Source of the DNA: Mycoplasmatota bacterium
GTDB lineage: Bacteria; Bacillota_I; Bacilli_A; Izemoplasmatales; Hujiaoplasmataceae
Direction: 5' to 3'
Assembly: GCA_016342455.1 (NCBI GenBank)
Contig: JAEIOE010000002.1
Coordinates: forward strand, 33,239 to 97,238
DNA length: 64,000 bases
This document shows positions 1-8,334 of this stretch, piece after piece; positions within the stretch are counted from its first letter, which is position 1, and each line of letters opens with the position of its first letter. A model generated the notes under the pieces. It saw only the letters and a list, made by a program, of their open reading frames with translations. It was not told where the DNA came from and did no database searches. The position numbers and the translations under genes were made by a program.

Positions 1-2
1 AA

Positions 3-347
3 GTTATTAAGTTTTTAGTGGCTGAGAATACTGAAAAACCTTTAGAGTATTTTGAAGTTTCTAACTACTCAAAAACATCTCCAAGAATTTCAATACAAAA
101 TCTTATTGAAAGTCAACTTGGAACTCAATCAACAGTACCAATAGACTGGGTTGAAACAGTTTATAGTGTAAGCAACAATGCGATTTTAGAACCTATATAT
201 TCATGGGATATATCAATCACTGTTTCTTCAATGCTTGAAAATGCGGCGTTAGGAAATAATATTGATGCAGAACTCATAGCTGCAAATCAATCAATAATCG
301 ATATTATAGAGGAACAAAACTTAGCAAATAATAATCCTAGAGGGTGA
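3..347 (+). CDS. C-terminal end of a solute-binding protein (5' truncated by the window)
   Basis: The frame is open to the left window edge, so this is the last ~114 residues of a longer protein; the GTG at 18 is internal and need not be a start. The tail is helical and acidic and ends 4 bases before a sugar ABC permease. A solute-binding lipoprotein is the usual gene at this position in carbohydrate ABC operons (family knowledge). The fragment has no diagnostic motif of its own, so the call rests on position and general character. Confidence 0.55.
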   Translation, partial: VIKFLVAENTEKPLEYFEVSNYSKTSPRISIQNLIESQLGTQSTVPIDWVETVYSVSNNAILEPIYSWDISITVSSMLENAALGNNIDAELIAANQSIIDIIEEQNLANNNPRG

Positions 348-351
348 TGTA

Positions 352-1236
352 ATGAGAAAGAATGTTGATAACAAATCAGCATACCTTATGTTAATACCAA
401 CAATTGTATTACTGATTACTTTCGTATACATTCCTTTATCTATGGCTTTATTCAGAAGTTTCTTTGAATCAACGCCAGAAGGAACTCAATTTCTAGGATT
501 TCAAACTTTTATACAAACCATAACAAATGAATACTTTATGAAGAGTATTTGGACAGTTTTAAAACTATCAATAACTATTACTTTAACCCAATTAGTTATC
601 TCATTTTTATTCGCTAACGCATTGGTTAAAGTCAATAAAAAGTTAAGTGTGATTTCAAGAACGTTGATATACTTGCCTAACTTAATATCTGGAATAGTAG
701 TTGCGGTTATATTTACCTTATTAACAACTTTCAATGGGGGAATTATTAACTCCTTACTTGAAAGCATAGGCGGAAGTCCTATCGCTTTCAATAATGACTA
801 TTTCTGGTCACCATTAAGTATAATTATTCCAACAATCTGGATTGGATTTGGATATTTTTCTTTAGTAATGTATGCGGGAATTATTAATATCCCTAAAACA
901 TACTTTGAAGCAGCTGAAGTTGATGGAGCGAGTTTCCTTCAAAAGATGTTTTATATCACAATTCCTATGATGAAGAATTACTTCATCTTACTAGTAGTAA
1001 CGATGATTGTTGTAAATCTTCAGATGTTTGAAATACCGATGATCATGACAAATGGCCAGCCAGCTAACACTACACTGACACCAGTTCTGTATTTAATTCA
1101 TAGTAGATCCAATGGAAACATTAGTGACACTGAAATTACTACAGCTGCAATCTTAATTATGATTATTATCATTATCATCAACAGTAGTATTTTCTACCTC
1201 TTCAAGAATAAAAAGGGAAGGAAGTGGGAAATGTGA
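352..1236 (+). CDS. Sugar ABC transporter permease, MalF/UgpA type
   Basis: Membrane component of a carbohydrate importer of the CUT1 family. The 294-residue protein begins with a cytoplasmic lysine-rich stretch followed by about six hydrophobic segments. Near residues 185-210 it carries the EAA loop that contacts the ATPase (EAAEVDGASF, then a conserved I-P). The start ATG is preceded by GAGGGTGATGT. It overlaps the next permease by a few bases, so the two are translationally coupled. No ATPase gene is present in the window; many Firmicutes share one MsmK-type ATPase among such importers, so the ATPase is probably encoded elsewhere (inference). Context suggests import of pentose oligosaccharides. 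Confidence 0.9.
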   Translation: MRKNVDNKSAYLMLIPTIVLLITFVYIPLSMALFRSFFESTPEGTQFLGFQTFIQTITNEYFMKSIWTVLKLSITITLTQLVISFLFANALVKVNKKLSVISRTLIYLPNLISGIVVAVIFTLLTTFNGGIINSLLESIGGSPIAFNNDYFWSPLSIIIPTIWIGFGYFSLVMYAGIINIPKTYFEAAEVDGASFLQKMFYITIPMMKNYFILLVVTMIVVNLQMFEIPMIMTNGQPANTTLTPVLYLIHSRSNGNISDTEITTAAILIMIIIIIINSSIFYLFKNKKGRKWEM

Positions 1237-2078
1237 AAAAGCGAAATAAGAAACTAATACTAGATTTACTTGTAGTTCTAGTTGTGTTTATGATCTTCTT
1301 GCCTATCCTTTTGATGATACCATCAATGTTCAAAGATAAATATGAGATTTTCTCATATCCATGGCATTTGTTCCCATCAAATTTTACAGTAGATAATTTT
1401 TCAAGACTGTTGTATTTAGAATACACATCACTTGCGATTAATTTCTTCCGTTCAATGTTCGTTACGATATTCGTAGCTTCAGTAGCTGTTGTATTAGCAC
1501 TGTCGATAAACATGATTGCTGGATTTGCATTCGCCAGACTAAGGTTTTTTGGAAAGAATGCGCTTTGGGTAATGGTCTTATTTACCATGTTTATTCCGGG
1601 GATTACCATATTGATAACTTCTGTCAAAGTAGTAACTGCATTAGGAATGCTTGATTCTATCTGGGTATTAATTATCCCGGGATTAGTTTCTGCCTATAAT
1701 ATTTTCTTTTTTAGACAGTTTTATCTAGGGTTTCCAAAGGAAATTGATGAGGCAGCTAAGATAGATGGAGCGACTAATTTCCAGCTGTTCAGACATATCT
1801 TCTTACCAATGTCAAAAACACCAATGGTAATTATTGGAGCGAGCATCTTTATGGGTTATTACAACTCATACTTATGGCCAACATTAACCATATCTCAAGA
1901 GAGAAAAGACTTGTTCCAAATTATGTATATTATCAGAATGTTATTTAATGATTCATCAACTATTGGTTATGGTAGTGTTCTAGCAGCTACATTTGTTAGT
2001 TTAGTACCACCATTATTGATTTTCATCATCGTACAAAAATATATAAGAGAGGGTATCGCTTTAGCCGGTATTAAATAG
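1233..2078 (+). CDS. Sugar ABC transporter permease, MalG/UgpE type
   Basis: Second membrane subunit of the same importer. It has about six membrane segments and an EAA loop near residues 175-200 (DEAAKIDGATNFQ), typical of MalG-type permeases. I favour the GTG at 1233, which overlaps the stop of the upstream gene and lies about 9 bases after the purine-rich AAGGGAAGGAAG. A GTG at 1224 in the same frame would sit on top of that ribosome site. It forms an operon with the preceding permease and the following glycosidase, which starts 9 bases after its stop. Confidence 0.9.
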   Translation: MKKRNKKLILDLLVVLVVFMIFLPILLMIPSMFKDKYEIFSYPWHLFPSNFTVDNFSRLLYLEYTSLAINFFRSMFVTIFVASVAVVLALSINMIAGFAFARLRFFGKNALWVMVLFTMFIPGITILITSVKVVTALGMLDSIWVLIIPGLVSAYNIFFFRQFYLGFPKEIDEAAKIDGATNFQLFRHIFLPMSKTPMVIIGASIFMGYYNSYLWPTLTISQERKDLFQIMYIIRMLFNDSSTIGYGSVLAATFVSLVPPLLIFIIVQKYIREGIALAGIK

Positions 2079-2086
2079 GTAAATAA

Positions 2087-3160
2087 ATGGAAAACTATAT
2101 ATCAAATTTAAGTAATATTTTTATGGAAAAGAAATCCATTAGAAAGAGGCTGTCTAGTTATGATGTAACTGGGGGGAATGATGATCGTATCTATATCAAA
2201 CCTGGCGAATCAAGAGTAATAGCTGACATAGACGCAGCTGGAATCATCAATCATATATGGATGACACATATGAATGATGAGTTTAAAGAAGAAAAAGAAA
2301 GCCTAAGAAAAGTTATTATTGAAATATACTGGGACAATCATGATCATCCAAGTGTTCAAGTTCCTCTAGGTGATTTCTTTGGAATGGGACACGCGATGAC
2401 GAAGAACTTCGTTTCTGCACCATTACAAATGAGTCCAGAAGACGGTAGAGGACTTAATTCATGGTGGCCGATGCCATTCAAGAAAAATGCTAAGATAAAG
2501 ATAATCAATGACTGTGAGACAATGTTAATTTTGTATTATTACATTGATTATGAGATATATAAAGAAATACCTAATAATTTCCTCTATTTTCACGCTTTAT
2601 GGCATCGTGATTGTCCAACAGATGGAAAGAACCGCGAAGATTTTAAAACGCATCATGAGTGGTGTTTTGAAGGTCAAAACACAACAGGAGATGGCAATTA
2701 TATTGTCTTAGAAACTGAGGGTAAAGGGCATTACTGTGGTTGTCATATAGATATTCACAACTTCAGTGATAGTACTGAATGGGACTGGCCAGGAGAAGGT
2801 GACGATATGATCTTTATTGATGGAGAGTCATGGCCACCAAATATTCATGGGACCGGTACTGAGGATTATGTAAATATGGCATGGTGTCCTAGACAAGAAC
2901 ATCACGCTCCATATCATGGCTTGTTAATGGGTGGAGATGAAAATTGGAAAGGTAAAATAACATATTACCGCTATCATATCCAAGATCCAATTCCATTTAA
3001 AAAATCAATAAAAGTTACAATTGAACATGGACATAATAATCATCGTTCAGATGATATATCAACAACAGCTTATTGGTACCAAACACTAACCGAAAAGCCG
3101 TTTAAACCGATTTTAAAGGTAGAGAAAAGACTGCCTCTTAAAAAAATAATAAACAAATAA
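2087..3160 (+). CDS. DUF2961 / glycoside hydrolase family GH172 protein, cytoplasmic
   Basis: This 357-residue protein has the DUF2961 hallmarks: an N-terminal GGNDDRIYIKPGE stretch, a buried IDAAGIINHIWMT strand, PLGDFFGMGH, and the GTGTEDY motif with Glu at about residue 259. Characterised GH172 enzymes act on alpha-D-fructofuranosides and alpha-D-arabinofuranosides (family knowledge). There is no signal peptide or membrane segment, so it should act in the cytoplasm on imported oligosaccharides. It sits between the importer and the surface proteins of the same operon. With a GH183-type protein, a D-arabinose/L-fucose isomerase and a ribulokinase nearby, an exo-D-arabinofuranosidase role is the best guess. 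The exact substrate cannot be read from sequence. Confidence 0.85.
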   Translation: MENYISNLSNIFMEKKSIRKRLSSYDVTGGNDDRIYIKPGESRVIADIDAAGIINHIWMTHMNDEFKEEKESLRKVIIEIYWDNHDHPSVQVPLGDFFGMGHAMTKNFVSAPLQMSPEDGRGLNSWWPMPFKKNAKIKIINDCETMLILYYYIDYEIYKEIPNNFLYFHALWHRDCPTDGKNREDFKTHHEWCFEGQNTTGDGNYIVLETEGKGHYCGCHIDIHNFSDSTEWDWPGEGDDMIFIDGESWPPNIHGTGTEDYVNMAWCPRQEHHAPYHGLLMGGDENWKGKITYYRYHIQDPIPFKKSIKVTIEHGHNNHRSDDISTTAYWYQTLTEKPFKPILKVEKRLPLKKIINK

Positions 3161-3175
3161 GAGAAGGAGAAAGAA

Positions 3176-5179
3176 ATGAAAAAATTAGCAAAACTTTTTA
3201 TATTATTATCATTAGTAATGGTTTGCTCTATTAGTTTTGTCATTTTTGCTGAAACACGTGAAGGTGATGAATTAATTACCAATGGTGATTTTGATTTTCA
3301 AGCAGGAGAACTAGCTTTTCCTGACCCCGTATTTGGAGCTGAATATGGAAATGCAGCTGGATGGGGAACACTAGCGTGGGACTCAGCTGCACTAGCAATA
3401 GAAGATCCTGATGATGCAACAAATACTGTATTAAAATTGAGCTTGTATGATGATGCTAAAGCTTGGTCTAGTTTCTTTAGATTTATGACAATCAATGGGT
3501 CAACTACATATGATATTTCAATTGACTTTAAGATTGTAGGATCTACAGACAATATTGGTTTTAGATTTGCAGGTGCTCCTGCACTTGAAATAGTTTTCTT
3601 AGATCATGCATCAAAAACAGCTATCGCTGATAAAACTGATTGGTACAATGTTGAATTCCAATTTGATACAGCTGCTGGTTCATATGATTCAATAGCTTTA
3701 TGGTTTAATACATTAGGCTCAGTAGATAATTATGCACTTTTAGATAATATCTCGGTAAAAGAAGCAGGAACTGATATTGAATTAAATGTTGGTGGAGATT
3801 TTGAAGGATTTTTAGATTATGCACCTGGTTTAGATTTAACTGAAACAGTTAATAGTTATGGATTCTTTGGAACTAATGCACAAGTAGGCGGCGGTTTTGG
3901 TACAATAAATACTGGTGGATACATTGCCAAAGAAGTTGTACTAGCAACAGCTGATTATAGAACAGCTTTCGACTTTACAATTGCTGATGTAACTAATGGA
4001 ACAGCTTCAATTGAGTATTACAATGCAAGCGATGCAGTAGTAGCTTCAGAAGTAATTATGACAGCTGGTGTTATTGATTCAAGTAATGTAACTCTTGTAG
4101 GTTCTGATTATAGCTATAATTCAGATACACCATTAACAGAGACTTGTTCTTATGTAAAAATTAATTACACAGGAGATTCAAGTTTAGTAATTGATAACTT
4201 AAGTATTAAAGAATTACAAGAAATACCTGATAATCCATTTGACCCTAGTACTACTTACTATGAAGTAAGTCAATTATTAGTAAATGGAGACTTTGAAGCA
4301 TTTGACGCAGGACAAGTTTTCTCAGAAGAACAACTTGAAGGTGCTTGGGGTTCTATCTCATTAGATGGCCCAGCAATGATATCTTCAGTAAATGATTCTA
4401 AAGTGATGGACTTAGGCAAAACAGCTGGTAAAATGTATACTAGTGCGTTTGTTATTACACCACCTGAATTAATGGTTAATGATTTATTAAGATTAAGATA
4501 TGATTATAAATTAGATTTAGAATCTGATTTATCAACAATCGTTGTCGCTAACTCTGGTTTTGTTGGAGCTTCAAATGAGGACTATTATACAGTAGACCTT
4601 AAAACTATCCTTGATGGTAATGATACTGTAGGTAATGAATTACTTAACATGCCTGTATCAGTTACTGATAATGGAGATGGTTGGTTTACGGTAGAAATGG
4701 ATTTCCAAGTATCAACTGAATTCTTAATCAAATGTAATAGTATAAGATTCTTATTTACACCAACAAGTGATAATGATCACTTATACATAGATAATGTGGA
4801 ATTAATCGTTTTAGACGATGAAGAACCAACTAATTTAGCTACTGCTTTAGAAATAACAGAAGCTGACCAAGAGATAACAGAAGGCGAAGAAGTAACATTA
4901 AACGCAACTGTTACACCAGCTGACGCTGATAACAATAGCTTAACATGGGCTAGTTCAGATGAAGCAATCGCTACAATCGACGCATCTGGTAAAGTAACAG
5001 CTGTAGCAAAAGGTGCAGTAACAATTACTTGTAGCTTAGATGACGATTCTTTAACTGATACAATTATTGTAACTGTTCTAGAAGCACCAAGTGGTTTTGG
5101 AATAGGTGCTATCATAGCGTCTTGTGTAGTTGGATTTGCCGCTATAGTAGGAGTAGTAATATTCATTAAAAGGAGATAA
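3176..5179 (+). CDS. Surface protein with three jelly-roll (CBM4/9-like) modules, a Big_2 domain and a membrane anchor
   Basis: 667 residues. A signal peptide occupies residues 1-25. Three modules follow, starting near residues 34, 205 and 375; two open with an N-G-D-F motif (LITNGDFDF, LLVNGDFEAF), the third with GGDFEGF, and each ends with a (I/L)DN(I/V/L) strand, as in CBM4/9/22-like jelly rolls. A Big_2 immunoglobulin-like domain lies near 555-635 (TWASSDEAIATID), and a single C-terminal membrane segment ends in KRR. The start follows GAGAAGGAGA. It has no catalytic motif I recognise. Position between GH172 and GH183-type genes suggests it captures the polysaccharide at the cell surface (inference). 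Its wall-less-style C-terminal anchor has no LPXTG. Confidence 0.75.
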   Translation: MKKLAKLFILLSLVMVCSISFVIFAETREGDELITNGDFDFQAGELAFPDPVFGAEYGNAAGWGTLAWDSAALAIEDPDDATNTVLKLSLYDDAKAWSSFFRFMTINGSTTYDISIDFKIVGSTDNIGFRFAGAPALEIVFLDHASKTAIADKTDWYNVEFQFDTAAGSYDSIALWFNTLGSVDNYALLDNISVKEAGTDIELNVGGDFEGFLDYAPGLDLTETVNSYGFFGTNAQVGGGFGTINTGGYIAKEVVLATADYRTAFDFTIADVTNGTASIEYYNASDAVVASEVIMTAGVIDSSNVTLVGSDYSYNSDTPLTETCSYVKINYTGDSSLVIDNLSIKELQEIPDNPFDPSTTYYEVSQLLVNGDFEAFDAGQVFSEEQLEGAWGSISLDGPAMISSVNDSKVMDLGKTAGKMYTSAFVITPPELMVNDLLRLRYDYKLDLESDLSTIVVANSGFVGASNEDYYTVDLKTILDGNDTVGNELLNMPVSVTDNGDGWFTVEMDFQVSTEFLIKCNSIRFLFTPTSDNDHLYIDNVELIVLDDEEPTNLATALEITEADQEITEGEEVTLNATVTPADADNNSLTWASSDEAIATIDASGKVTAVAKGAVTITCSLDDDSLTDTIIVTVLEAPSGFGIGAIIASCVVGFAAIVGVVIFIKRR

Positions 5180-5186
5180 CTTTAAC

Positions 5187-6506
5187 ATGAAGAAGTTTTT
5201 AGTATCGTTATTATTAATTGTTATGTCATTTACAATACTTTCATGTGATGCAAGTAAATATGTTATACCAGATATCATTGGTATGGATATTAATGAAGCT
5301 AAGCTTTTAATCGCAGGGGAAGTTAAGACAGAAATTACATATGAATCTACAAACCAACATTTACCAGATTTGGTACTTGGTTTTCAAGATGGATTAGAGG
5401 TAAATGACAAGATGAATAAAAACAAAACACTTAATATAATAGTTGCACAAGCACCTGAAGGATCGTTTACACATTCAAATGAGATAGAGTATGTATATGA
5501 TTTAGGTTTCGTTACTGGTCCAGATTCTCAGAATTTTGATTTATTAAGAGAAACAGGAATCGGAAGTACAGACCTAGGGATACCGGTAACAATTGATGAT
5601 AAGATTGTATTCTTATATGGAGATACATTCAGCGGTACAGAAAACATGTCAGGCATATGGAATTCAAACGTTATGGTTGAATTCACAGATACAGATTTCA
5701 GTGATGGAATCACATTTTCTAGAGTAATAACAAATGATAGAGGTTTTGCGCTAGCTTTTGCGCAGGGCCTCCATCATAAATCAGAAACTGATGAGGAATC
5801 TCAAAGCCCATCTAGAGAAGTAACTAAAATACCTACTGGAGGTATTCAAGTAGGTGAAGATGTGTATTTCTTCTATATGTCAGTTAGATATTGGGGAAGT
5901 CATGGAGATTGGGGAGTAAGTTACAATCAAGTTGTTAAGTCAGACACGAGTTTGTCAAGTTTTTCTGAAGTCGATGGACTTAGATGGACCGAAGAACTTG
6001 CAGCTAACTTTGGTCAGATATTTCCTTTCGAAAATCCTGACCAACCAGACTATGTTTACTTTGTAAGTATACCTGGCGGACGATTTGGCGGAGTAGCTTT
6101 ATTTAGAGTCTTGAAAACAAATTTTGAGAACTTTCAGAGCTATGAATATTACTTAGGTAATGACAACTGGGTATCAGGTTCAAATGGTTTACAACAGTTT
6201 AAAGAGAATCCACATTTGATTATTAGTGCACCATGTGGAGAGTTAAGTATAATGTATAATAACTACTTAGATAAATGGATGATTGTCTACCTTAGAAATG
6301 GTGAGATAATCATGCAAACAGCTGAGAACTTAATCGCTGATTGGAGTCAACCGATAACTTTAGTTACCGGTAGCGACTTTAATGGATTGTATGGGGGCTT
6401 TATAAGTCCTGATATGATCACTGATGATGGTAAGAAGTTCTATATGCAAGTATCTAGATGGTTACCAATATACCAAACACAACTAGTAGAAGTTGTTTTA
6501 AAATAA
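5187..6506 (+). CDS. Lipoprotein with PASTA domain and DUF4185 (GH183-type) domain, candidate endo-D-arabinanase
   Basis: 439 residues. The signal peptide ends in a lipobox (TILSC, Cys at about residue 20). Residues 27-90 form one PASTA-like repeat (VIPDIIGMDINEAK). The rest is a five-bladed-propeller-like DUF4185 domain with LGIPVTIDDKIVFLYGDTF, MPSGIW-like strands and a late GFISPDMI strand. DUF4185 proteins were shown to be endo-D-arabinanases and founded GH183 (recalled literature); the substrate here is inferred. The ATG follows AAAAGGAGATAAC. It should work on the outer face of the membrane and supply oligosaccharides to the importer. A PASTA domain, normally a muropeptide/wall sensor, next to this domain is unusual. 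Confidence 0.75.
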   Translation: MKKFLVSLLLIVMSFTILSCDASKYVIPDIIGMDINEAKLLIAGEVKTEITYESTNQHLPDLVLGFQDGLEVNDKMNKNKTLNIIVAQAPEGSFTHSNEIEYVYDLGFVTGPDSQNFDLLRETGIGSTDLGIPVTIDDKIVFLYGDTFSGTENMSGIWNSNVMVEFTDTDFSDGITFSRVITNDRGFALAFAQGLHHKSETDEESQSPSREVTKIPTGGIQVGEDVYFFYMSVRYWGSHGDWGVSYNQVVKSDTSLSSFSEVDGLRWTEELAANFGQIFPFENPDQPDYVYFVSIPGGRFGGVALFRVLKTNFENFQSYEYYLGNDNWVSGSNGLQQFKENPHLIISAPCGELSIMYNNYLDKWMIVYLRNGEIIMQTAENLIADWSQPITLVTGSDFNGLYGGFISPDMITDDGKKFYMQVSRWLPIYQTQLVEVVLK

Positions 6507-6525
6507 GAGCGCTTCTTGCGCTCTT
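6505..6525 (+). terminator. GC-rich hairpin after the DUF4185 gene
   Basis: An 8-bp perfect stem AAGAGCGC / GCGCTCTT with loop TTCTT begins inside the stop codon. It is followed by AATTATTT, a poor T-tract, so it may be a weak or internal terminator, or a processing or stability hairpin that separates expression of the surface genes from the catabolic genes. Confidence 0.6.
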
Positions 6526-6553
6526 AATTATTTAGAAGGGAGTATTTACTTAT

Positions 6554-8332
6554 ATGAATAGATTAGTAGGAGAATTACCTAAAGTAGGGATTCGACCAGT
6601 TATAGATGGAAGAATGAATGGTATTAGAGAGAGTTTAGAAGAACAAACAATGAATATGGCTTTAAAAGCTAAAGAAATTATTGAGACAATGAGACATGCT
6701 TCGGGTGAGCAAATTGAGTGTGTCATAGCTAAAACTACAATAGGTGGAGTGAGGGAATCGGCGGAATGCGATGCTTACTTCAAAAAGGAAAATGTAGAAG
6801 TGAGTCTTACCGTTACACCATGTTGGTGTTACGGAACAGAAACAATGGATACTGATTTATTAGTGCCCAAGGCAATTTGGGGTTTTAATGGAACGGAAAG
6901 ACCAGGTGCTGTTTATCTAGCAGCTGCTTCAGCTGCGCATGATCAACTCGGATACCCAGTCTTTACCATATATGGCAAAGATGTTCAGGACTCAGATGAT
7001 GAATCTGTACCTATTGATGTAATTAGTAAAATTAAATTATTTGTTAAGGCAGGAATTGCCTTAGCAACTATGAAGGGTAAGTCCTATCTAGCTATGGGAG
7101 GAACTTCAATGGGTATTGCAGGTTCTATAGTCGATAATAATTTCTTTTCTGACTACTTAGGTATGAGAAACGAGTTTGTCGACATGTCTGAGATGGAAAG
7201 AAGAATTGAACTTCAGATTTATGATCCAGAAGAATATAAAACCGCAATAGCTTGGGTAAAAGAAAACCTAAAAGAAGGTAAAGATTATAACTCAAAGATT
7301 TCAACAAGAGAAAAACTAGATAGAGATTGGGAATATGTTGTTAAGATGGTCTTAATCTTTAGAGACTTAATGATAGGAAATCCAAAACTTAAAGAATTAG
7401 GCTTTGGAGAAGAAGCGATGGGGCATAACGCTATCGCTGCTGGATTCCAAGGGCAAAGACAATGGACGGATTTTAGACCTAATGGAGATTTCCTAGAGAC
7501 AATCCTAAATTCATCATTTGATTGGAATGGTATTAGAGAAGCTTATATTGTCGCAACTGAAAACGATTCTTTAAATGGAGTGTCTATGTTATTTGGTCAC
7601 CTGTTAACAGGAACTGCACAAATCTTCTCTGATGTTAGAACTTATTGGTCAAAAGAAGCAGTGAAAAGAGTAACTGGACATACATTAACCGGAAAAGCAA
7701 AGAATGGCGTGATTCATTTAATCAATTCTGGGTCAACTACCTTAGACGGTACTGGACAACAAACTGATAATGAAGGAAACCCTTTGTTAAAGCATTACAA
7801 AGATATAACTAAGAATGACGTGAAAAAATGTATTGAAGCTACAGAGTTCTGTACAGCAAACCTTGATTATATGCGTGGTGGTGGATATTCATCTAAATTC
7901 CTTACTAAGGGAGCTATGCCAGTAACAATGTCGAGAATCAACATTGTGAAAGGCTTAGGTCCTGTTTTACAGATAGCTGAAGGCTATACTGTTGATTTAC
8001 CTGAAGAAGTATATAATACAATTGATTTAAGAACAGATCCAGCTTGGCCAACAACTTGGTTTGTGCCTACGCTTACTGGTGAAGGGGCATTCACAAGCGT
8101 TTATCAAGTGATGAATAACTGGGGAGCTAATCATGGAGCTATTAGTTATGGTCATATTGGAGATCAATTAATTACTTTAGCATCTATGACAAGAATACCA
8201 GTCGCGATGCATAACGTTGATAAAGAAAGAATCTTTCGCCCAAAAACTTGGGCTGCTTATGGAACAAGCGATTTAGAATCAGCCGATTTTAGAGCTTGTA
8301 AGACATATGGCCCATTATATAAAAAGGTGTAA
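6554..8332 (+). CDS. fucI: L-fucose / D-arabinose isomerase (FucI family)
   Basis: Converts L-fucose to L-fuculose or D-arabinose to D-ribulose; E. coli FucI does both (established). The 592-residue length equals the family norm, and the protein is collinear with FucI throughout ([30 protein letters not shown]). The metal/catalytic residues Glu336, Asp360 and His527 fall in [15 protein letters not shown] and NWGANHG, one residue offset from E. coli Glu337/Asp361/His528. The start follows AGAAGGGAG. The next gene is an AraB-type ribulokinase rather than a FucK-type kinase, and no fuculose aldolase is present. D-arabinose is therefore the likelier physiological substrate (inference). Confidence 0.92.
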   Translation: MNRLVGELPKVGIRPVIDGRMNGIRESLEEQTMNMALKAKEIIETMRHASGEQIECVIAKTTIGGVRESAECDAYFKKENVEVSLTVTPCWCYGTETMDTDLLVPKAIWGFNGTERPGAVYLAAASAAHDQLGYPVFTIYGKDVQDSDDESVPIDVISKIKLFVKAGIALATMKGKSYLAMGGTSMGIAGSIVDNNFFSDYLGMRNEFVDMSEMERRIELQIYDPEEYKTAIAWVKENLKEGKDYNSKISTREKLDRDWEYVVKMVLIFRDLMIGNPKLKELGFGEEAMGHNAIAAGFQGQRQWTDFRPNGDFLETILNSSFDWNGIREAYIVATENDSLNGVSMLFGHLLTGTAQIFSDVRTYWSKEAVKRVTGHTLTGKAKNGVIHLINSGSTTLDGTGQQTDNEGNPLLKHYKDITKNDVKKCIEATEFCTANLDYMRGGGYSSKFLTKGAMPVTMSRINIVKGLGPVLQIAEGYTVDLPEEVYNTIDLRTDPAWPTTWFVPTLTGEGAFTSVYQVMNNWGANHGAISYGHIGDQLITLASMTRIPVAMHNVDKERIFRPKTWAAYGTSDLESADFRACKTYGPLYKKV

Positions 8333-8334
8333 AT

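Noticed and set aside
4777-5278. Minus-strand ORFs opposite the surface protein and lipoprotein
   Set aside because: They mirror the plus-strand genes, lack ribosome sites and have shadow-like composition; the same applies to other antisense ORFs in the window.
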